A stretch of DNA of 64,000 nucleotides from NCBI GenBank assembly GCA_032433595.1, contig JASWJB010000069.1, forward strand, positions 92,971-156,970. Direction: 5' to 3'. Every line of letters starts with the position of its first letter. The stretch's first letter is position 1. The stretch comes from Conoideocrella luteorostrata (taxonomy: Eukaryota; Ascomycota; Sordariomycetes; Hypocreales; Clavicipitaceae). The position numbers were made by a program, and so were the translations under genes. The notes beneath the pieces were generated by a model that saw only the letters and a list, made by a program, of their open reading frames with translations, did not search any database and had not been told where the DNA came from. Positions 57,989-64,000 of the stretch are shown here, in pieces.

Positions 57989-59297
57989 TTAAGCGCTCAC
58001 TTCCGGTCGAGTGGGTCCGCCGTACCCAACCGTATACTGGTCGGTTCGGCGGATGCCTCCGTTGGTGCTGAAGCCTCTGAGGCTCATGATGCTGGAGTTC
58101 TTAGCCTCGGCGATGCTAAGTTTCGCAACCAAATCGGACACGGGGTCTCGCTTCATCGAAGCAAGCTCCAGGTCGCGGGAGCTAGAATTGCGGCTGCGGT
58201 TGGAGCCCCTGCTTATCAATCTCCTGATGAACTGGCTCATTGTAGTGCCTGTCTCCGCCATGACCTTGGATATGGATCGCAGTGGTGGGACACAACTCAT
58301 TATGATAACAAAAGACTGCTAAAACGCCGATCAGAGCACACTGATGCTCGCCTTATGCTGCACGTCCTGTGTTTGCTCAGACTACTCAGACGAGATTGCC
58401 TTCATGATGGACATGGGACATTGTGAAGACCGAGGCGGACATGATCAAAGCGAGACCAACTTTGCGCTTCAGTGGCATGTTGAGGTTCCAGATAATGGCG
58501 ATGGGGAACAGTACATAAGTCAAGTCAGAGAAAGTGAAGAGTGCTACCAATAGCTCATTAGCACTCTAGATAAAGGGAGAAATTGAAGAAACAAGATAAA
58601 TAACGAATTGATATCGGATCAAAACCTAATCTCCACAGAACTTACATTGTACTGCATAGGCAGCGTACAGCTGGATTCTATGATCCCATCGTTTGGCGGG
58701 CAGAAATGGGTTCCAAAGTGCCTCGACTGGATCACATTGCACCCAGATGAAAACAATGACAATGACAGCTACCGTGGTCTGCAGAGTGGTGAAGCGAATG
58801 AGGAACCATTTTAGCCACTTCTTTGACCCGAAAATGCGGATGAGCAGAATAGCAGCGGATATTCTGACCGTCGTAGAGACCAAAATGGCTGGCGTAGACG
58901 CGATGCAGTCCCACTTTGGGATGTTGATGAGTTGATGGTAGACTGTAAGGTCCTTGTCGTGTTTCCTAGACCCCATGCAACGGCACGGGTAATGCAGGCT
59001 TGGAAGACGACTTGAAGGGTCTAGTTTTGTAATTCCTTTATAAGAATGAAGCAACGGCTAAAAGCAAGTTGGACCGGTGAAACTCACTCCTGCAATTACC
59101 ATAGGCCAATCATCCAGCTTGAGAGCATGCACGACCCTAACACGCACATATAGCCGAAGCGAGATAAAAATGACGCACAACACTGTCAGCGTCCAGGTGA
59201 TGCCCATGATGAGCGGGCCACGAGTCAAGTCGTTCGGATTCTCGGGGGCCGGGAACGGTGTCGGTCCGACAGGCGCTGCCTGGCCACTTGATGACAT
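57989..59297 (-). pseudogene. SAT4/Pth11-like (rhodopsin-fold) membrane protein, decayed
   Basis: The gene starts at 59297 (MSSSGQAAPVG) with GPLIMGITWTLTVLCVIFISLRLYVRVR and DDWPMVIAG, then an intron with GTGAGT. Exon 2 reads TLQVVFQACITRAVAWGLG, but the rest of the family motif, KHDKDL, and INIPKWDCIASTPAILV, are in another frame (one base missing near 58970). FIWVQCDPVEALWN and AKRWD follow. After a GTAAGT donor comes FSDLTYVLFPIAIIWNLNMP. A second shift lies near 58413 before SIMKAISSE, then three stops (TAG, TGA, TAG) break the stretch up to VIIMSCVPPLRSISK, whose tail stays open to 57989. The membrane protein would have seven helices. The damage is too heavy for sequencing error alone. 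Confidence 0.75.
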
Positions 59298-60199
59298 AAT
59301 GGAAGCAATTATACTAGAGGATAAGAGAACATTGACAGGGAGAAAAATAAAAGTAGACAAAGCAAAACAAAACCAAAAGATTGCGTAAAGATGGAGACCG
59401 GCAATTTTTGTTCCTGTGTAAGAGCCAACGACGAATCACCAAGCTGGCACATATAGTAGCCAATTTGTGGTCCCACTGTCAAAGGCCGGATTAGAGGTAA
59501 AACGGGATATCCAATAGAGCAAAGGCTAGACAGCGGTTTTAGCTGCCACTACAACATTATTTAGGATCGAGCGGGTTGGGTTGGAGACATGATGCGGCTT
59601 CATGGTCAATCTGGAAAAAGAAAAGAAGCCAGTAAGAAAATCCACAAAAGAACACATGCATAACGCCCGGGAAGATGGATAAGAGTGTTAAGAGTGGTTC
59701 GTGAAGGATTCTGCCCTGCAACGTGAAGCAGTGATGCTGATGGTAGCTGGGAAGCGCCACTGGGTTGTGAGCTGCGTTTGTGCATGACACTTAAATCAAC
59801 TTAATATGAGACGCGGAAATGAGACGTAGTGCACCTTTCTTCTCTAGTTTCTAAGTATATTCGATTCTAATACAGGATCAATATCATTAGATATGTAATA
59901 TACGTAGCTCTAAACCCCGTTTTTATGCCAAATATAAGAGGCAGAGGGCGTAAAAAGCACAAGAACAGATTGTACAGAAGCTGACGGTGGAGTGCGGCAA
60001 CAACCGAGACGAGAAATGCTGCAAAGGGCATCGGAATAATCTTCATTAGGATTGTCGTGCAGTCATTTGATTTCTCCGTTATATTGATAAGCGGCTACGG
60101 CACACGTTGACGACTTGCATGGCATTAATATCTGTAAAACACAATGCAAATATTTGATCGAACCCATTCCACTAAGTACAATGTACATGGACATGAGTG
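59298..60199. other. Intergenic region
   Basis: No gene is recognised. A 77-codon frame at 59557-59790 on the minus strand has no family similarity that I can name. Confidence 0.45.
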
Positions 60200-60224
60200 C
60201 CTATTAAAAATAGAAAGCTCATTA

Positions 60225-60500
60225 TGGGTTTCCGCTATGGTCTTCGCGCTAAAATGACGTTGCATAAGGCAAGGACAATAGCGGAGCCGAGCGACTGGCC
60301 GAGTACCATGAATGCCATGGCAGAAGATAGCTCTTTTAAGCTTACGACAGCTTGGATGGCTATGATGGCCTGTAGAAGAAGTGTGCTTTTTGTTAGCAAG
60401 AATAGTGTGTTCAAGCTCGGGAGAAGATGCGACTTACAACTTGCAACCCGGCAACAGAGCCAACGCCGGCAATGACTCGAAACCCCACGCTGGCACGGGC
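60225..60500 (-). pseudogene. MFS transporter 3' remnant
   Basis: Two exon-like pieces join across GTAAGT/TACAG: GFRVIAGVGSVAGLQV, then AIIAIQAVVSLKELSSAMAF and MVLGQSLGSAIVLALCNVIL, ending in a TAG at about 60230. These are helices 11-12 of a DHA-type fungal drug pump (AGVGSVAGLQ...AIQ...FMVLGQSLG). Nothing of the first ten helices is visible upstream, because the kinase gene begins there. A truncated relic. Confidence 0.6.
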
Positions 60501-60540
60501 CAGTCAACCCTCTTGGCGTGGGACGATGACCATTCACGCG

Positions 60541-60912
60541 CTACCGGGGGAACGGGTACATGTGGGACAATGGGAGCGGAAGCGGCGAGATGCAGTGGTG
60601 ATTAGCTGCGGAGGGAATGCAGAAGTAAGTGGTAGTGTGATAGGTTGGAAAGGAGCAGACCACCAAGTAAGACTGTAAACGACACATGGTTTGGGATGAA
60701 CTGAGTGTGACTAGTTTCAATTGGCATGAGATTAAGGCTTTACTGACCAGGTTACCAATCCACACCTGAATCCCGTAAGGTAGGACATGGTTCTGGAATC
60801 CAGCCTCCATAGCCTGAAAGGTGCATCTGAAACGAAGCGAAGGTTGTTCGGAAAACACTTTTTCCCCTTCTTGCCATGACGCGGGAATGGGTGGACCTGG
60901 TTCTGCCATCAC
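60541..60912 (-). other. Uncharacterised frame overlapping the kinase stop
   Basis: A frame of up to 123 codons starts with MMAEPGPPIPASWQEGEKVF immediately at the TGA of the kinase gene and includes SLRFRCTFQAMEAGFQNHVL and PYGIQVWIGNL before a possible GTCAGT donor. The first 55 residues look like real protein by composition, but I recognise no family. The remainder, rich in Ser and Leu, is probably intron. Confidence 0.3.
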
Positions 60913-62483
60913 TCAATGCCATTTTCTCCTCTTAACCAAGGATGAAAGTACGTCTCGAAGCTGTTGAGTTGGTCCTCGGGGAGCCAGGTGAGGACGCATG
61001 CCAGAAAGTCAAGAAATTTGTCTCTGTCTACCCCAGATAAGTTTGTTTCAAGCCACTTGAGTTTCCTCTCGGGCGGCAGGGGAACAGGACCACGCCATTG
61101 ACCTGCGAGAAAAAAAGACGCAGAAAATTCAGTTAGTAATCTAGATCAAAACATTGTGACAATTGGCGGCGTCTTGTCGCTCACCCTCTGCATTCCAGTA
61201 TTTGCTCGTCTTGTCGCTTCTCCTGAGAAAAACATCCGGCGGCGGCCCAAGCAGTGCCGTCATGGCTGCCAGGTGATAAGCGTCGTTAAGCTCTTCTGAT
61301 TCATTGTAAACGCGGAAGATGCCTTCCTGCTGCAACAGGTCCCAGGCCTACGGCAAGAGTTGAGCCACGTGAGAAGAAGAATAATGCGACGTGGTTTTGT
61401 AAGCTTACCAAAAGACCCACACTCCAGATATCTACGGCATTCCCCCACGTCATGCCAAGAATGACCTCTGGAGCACGATACGGCACCGGCATCGCATTAC
61501 TGCGGTGACGCGTCCCAATGCGTGCCTGTCCGAGGTCGCAGATTGTGAGGGCGCCAGCGCCTCCCAACATATACTGGGAAACATGAATGACGGTTTCGTC
61601 AAGGTATTTCCGTGCTGACGGCCGGTAGAGCTCGTTGTCTTCCACTGTGGAGAGAATCGAATCGTCCGTTATTGCAACGAGAAGGTTATCCGAGTGGATG
61701 TCTTCCAACATCTTGTTAGTTGGGCGGCGTTGTTGCACAAAACTGACTCGGCTTGGCTGCTTACCTACCAGTATGAATTACACTGGCATCATGTAGATAG
61801 TTCAAGCCCAGCAGTGTTTGGTCAAGAGCGGTCGTGACAAGGCCCTGTTGGAAGACGTGGTCTTTCTGTAACTCTTGCAAGGTTCTGAGGCTCATTCCCA
61901 ACGGCGGCATGACGAAGACGTCGTGTTCACCACAGGGTCCACTTAGCTTGAATTTGTCTCGAAAATGTCGTACATGCTGTCGACCCTGGTGATGGCGATG
62001 CGAGCTTAGGGCGGACAAATGTTGATGGACAGCCAATTCGTGACAGTGTTGAAGGGTATTGACGTGAACTTTCAATACCCAGAATTTGTCGTCTCTAGAT
62101 AGCGGCAACGACTGTCAGTAAGCGGTTTACCACGACGATGAAGACGGCGTCGACGACGGACGAAATAGTGCTCACCTAAGATCTCGAGACAACCACACTG
62201 TCGAGGTGGTCCCATAGCCCAGCTTTGCCACTACTTGGTAGCTCCCTTGAACAACTTAGCCGATGCGCATGGGATAGTAGTCTTGACGCCGGTAGAAGGG
62301 TAGCTTTTCCTCTTCTACAAGTAGGGATAAGTCAATCCTCTCGAAGCCGGTGGAGGGAAAATTACGAGGCGGTCGCGCAACTGAGGCGGCGCTGGAATGA
62401 TTCAGGCGGAGCATCGCGAGCTGCGTTGAGGTGGAAGGACAGGGAGCAAAACAAGCACGAACAACAAGTCTTGTTCTGAGCAT
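60909..62483 (-). pseudogene. SRPK-like protein kinase with premature TAA
   Basis: The gene begins at 62483 with a basic, Ser-rich leader, then GFERIDLSLLVEEEKLPFY and DYYPMRIG, followed by an in-frame TAA at 62258-62256. The same frame goes on with VVQGSYQVVAKLGYGTTSTV, the glycine loop, so family sequence runs across the stop. Later exons hold FWVLKV (ATP-binding Lys), the catalytic loop HTDIHSDNLL, DLGQAR in place of DFG as in SRPKs, PYRAPEVILG and WSVGLL, and the gene ends at 60909 after WLPEDQLNSFETYFHPWL. Splice joins are sound. No downstream Met could restore the glycine loop. SRPKs phosphorylate SR-type splicing factors; the fungal SRPK-like subfamily is expanded and of unknown role. 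A CAA-to-TAA change would explain the stop. Confidence 0.75.
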
Positions 62484-63095
62484 GATTCATAAAGAGGCGC
62501 GACAACGAACCGACCGGGTCCTTAACTGAAGTCGAGCGTCGGGCGTAATGATGGGGAAGGATAATGGTACGTTTTCCGTGACGCGCGAGGTGAAAGTTGG
62601 CGGTCGGCCGGGGTTTACCACTGAAGGGCGGATTGGAAATGCGAGAGTGCAATAACGGGCGGCTCAAGAATTACACCTGCTGATGCTGTGTTTGCGAGTT
62701 GGTCAATGCCCGGTTGGCTGTCGATGCTCGGTTTCTGAAAACGAAACAAAAAAAGCATGGCCATATTACAGGCCGCGAGGATAAGGCACGGCGCCTCAGG
62801 CACACCTTGATGCACTATTTGGGAGCTAGCAAGGCTAGTAGTTGGGTGAAAGTCGGCCTGGCAGTCGGCCATTAACATTGCTTCTCAGACTGTGCTCTGT
62901 GATGTAATTTATCCCGCTTCGTTTCCTTCTGCTTTTCACGGAGCTAACTTGTCTAAATATCGATATTTTCCGGTCGTCAATGCCATTAAACTTGCATAAG
63001 TATCCACGAAACATTCCAACCCATGCGGGGTCCCTATATCTGTCACTGTCCTTATCGCGCTGTAATAGCAACGCTGATAAACCATCGAAATCGCA
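62484..63095. other. Intergenic region upstream of the kinase
   Basis: Contains the kinase promoter. No gene is recognised. Confidence 0.45.
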
Positions 63096-63407
63096 GTGGC
63101 GCCAGAGCGCACCAATCACACCAAGTGCAAACTCATTCCGACATCATTAGTGCGAAGTTCTACGCGGGAGAACAGAGGGTTATATCGGGTTATATCAACG
63201 CCAGCGGTGCCATTGACTACAGCCAGAGGTCGCGCACCCTTGGGCTCGCTGGGGGGTGGGCCACCAGTAAATGGGAGTCTACCAGGCACCAAGTTTGATA
63301 TGACCAAGTGGGTTGTGTACGATCCAGAGCGGAAGAAGAATAGAAAAGTCATGTCGGACGGCGATTGGTGGTACATTGAGAAGGGCGATTCCAAAATATG
63401 GTTCTAA
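63096..63407 (+). CDS. Hypothetical small protein
   Basis: A 103-codon frame whose last third, MTKWVVYDPERKKNRKVMSD followed by a Trp-rich stretch ending in KIWF, has the composition of real protein; an inner ATG at 63300 would give a 35-residue peptide. The N-terminal part looks less like coding sequence. I know no family for it, and no signal peptide or membrane segment is visible. Confidence 0.3.
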   Translation: MAPERTNHTKCKLIPTSLVRSSTRENRGLYRVISTPAVPLTTARGRAPLGSLGGGPPVNGSLPGTKFDMTKWVVYDPERKKNRKVMSDGDWWYIEKGDSKIWF

Positions 63408-64000
63408 GTTGAGTTACCTAGTCTTATCCTGTACAGTGAAGTGATGAATATATTTTTAGACAAGTCTCAGAGAAGACTGATATCTAGGGGGAAGAGAGAA
63501 GTACAGATAACTCGGGGGAGGGGTTATGTCTGACTATTAGCTATCAAGGAGCTGCCAAGCGCGCGATTTTGCAGTTACGTTGCGTTACGCTAGTGCAGTA
63601 TTTTGATAAGACGATAGTTTGTCGACCCAGAATGCAAACCCAAAACTCACGTACGCCGGAGTCTGACACACAACCAGCAACGCTCCGTATATAGAGTGGC
63701 ACTTTCAGAAATGATTGATGCCTCATATTAGCTATATTCGTACGATAGTGGAAGAAGGTGGTACGATGCCAAGGAATGTAGGCCTAAGGCCACTAAATTC
63801 CAGGGAATTTCCCGGTCACTGACGGACTATATAGTAGGGTCACGATGCCCTTCAGAGGGCATCAATAAGTAAGAACATTATCTATCAATATCACTGCTCA
63901 CACTCATCAATATCGTCAAATTCATCTATTCCGTCTATTCCTGCCTATTTCCACTGTTGCCAAATTGCTCCTTCTCCTACTTATGAAGGCACATAACGCA
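63408..64000. other. 3' end of the window with duplicated leader
   Basis: Mostly without features. The last 60 bases match the leader and start of the short frame at 44.6 kb (TTTCCACTG...AATTGCTC and GAAGGCACATAACGCA), with an ATG at 63983 that runs off the window. Confidence 0.45.

Noticed and set aside
57989..58300. An independent 103-residue protein
   Set aside because: It begins with the C-terminal helix sequence VIIMSCVPPLRS typical of SAT4/Pth11-like proteins and lies just downstream of the rest of that decayed gene.
1..64000. CRISPR arrays, bacterial operons, tRNA or rRNA genes
   Set aside because: No regularly spaced direct repeats, no Shine-Dalgarno-type gene spacing, and no cloverleaf or rRNA sequence that I could confirm by eye; a tRNA scan would be needed to exclude a tRNA.

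Overview
This is genomic DNA from a filamentous ascomycete. Genes on both strands carry short introns (49-92 nt where I could fix both ends) with GTRNGT-like donors, CTAAC/CTGAC-type branch sites and YAG acceptors, and many families are typical of Pezizomycotina (highly reducing PKS-NRPS, Zn2Cys6 regulators, OPT transporter, Pth11/SAT4-like membrane protein, SRPK-like kinase, DUF7730, Hsp70-like ATPase). The palindromic GTACGGAGTACTCCGTAC element scattered between genes and the gene families suggest Sordariomycetes, perhaps Hypocreales; the genus cannot be fixed from sequence alone.

Left part (1-7 kb): repeat-rich intergenic DNA, then a seven-exon OPT oligopeptide transporter (+). Centre (7-34 kb): a secondary-metabolite gene cluster. 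Its core is a 3990-residue PKS-NRPS hybrid on the minus strand (KS-AT-DH-degenerate MT-noncatalytic ER region-KR-ACP-C-A-T-R, five exons, 19205 to 7006), divergently paired with an alpha/beta hydrolase of the kind that accompanies many fungal PKS-NRPS enzymes. Next come a small four-helix membrane protein (DUF1772/anthrone-oxygenase-like), a DUF2306 membrane protein, a 14-TM MFS exporter, an EthD-domain protein and two Zn2Cys6 regulators. A TTCGGCG-cored motif sits in the promoters of the PKS-NRPS/hydrolase pair, the small membrane protein, the DUF2306 gene and the MFS/EthD pair, which suggests one regulon. No trans-acting enoyl reductase is visible, and the MT domain has lost its SAM-binding motif, so an unreduced, unmethylated polyketide chain fused to one amino acid and released reductively is the simplest prediction.

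Just beyond the regulators (35.8-37.8 kb) lies a full-length arginyl-tRNA synthetase paralogue in which both class I signature motifs are altered (HxGH to NGGH; MSTRKG-type loop to MPPTDS). An intact CorA-like membrane protein gene follows at 39-41.6 kb.

Right part (about 41-64 kb): gene-poor DNA with many damaged genes. A DUF7730 gene may be frameshifted, a coiled-coil protein gene is cut by an in-frame TAG, an Hsp70-like gene has a one-base problem in a G-run inside its phosphate-binding loop, a DUF4267-like gene carries a TAG, and only fragments remain of an NRPS-type thioesterase, a NACHT protein and an MFS transporter. A SAT4/Pth11-like gene has two frameshifts and several stops, and an SRPK-like kinase has a TAA just before its glycine loop. 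An intact four-exon cytochrome P450 (54992-56734) sits among these relics. Many stops are explained by C-to-T or G-to-A changes, as RIP would give, but this is inference.
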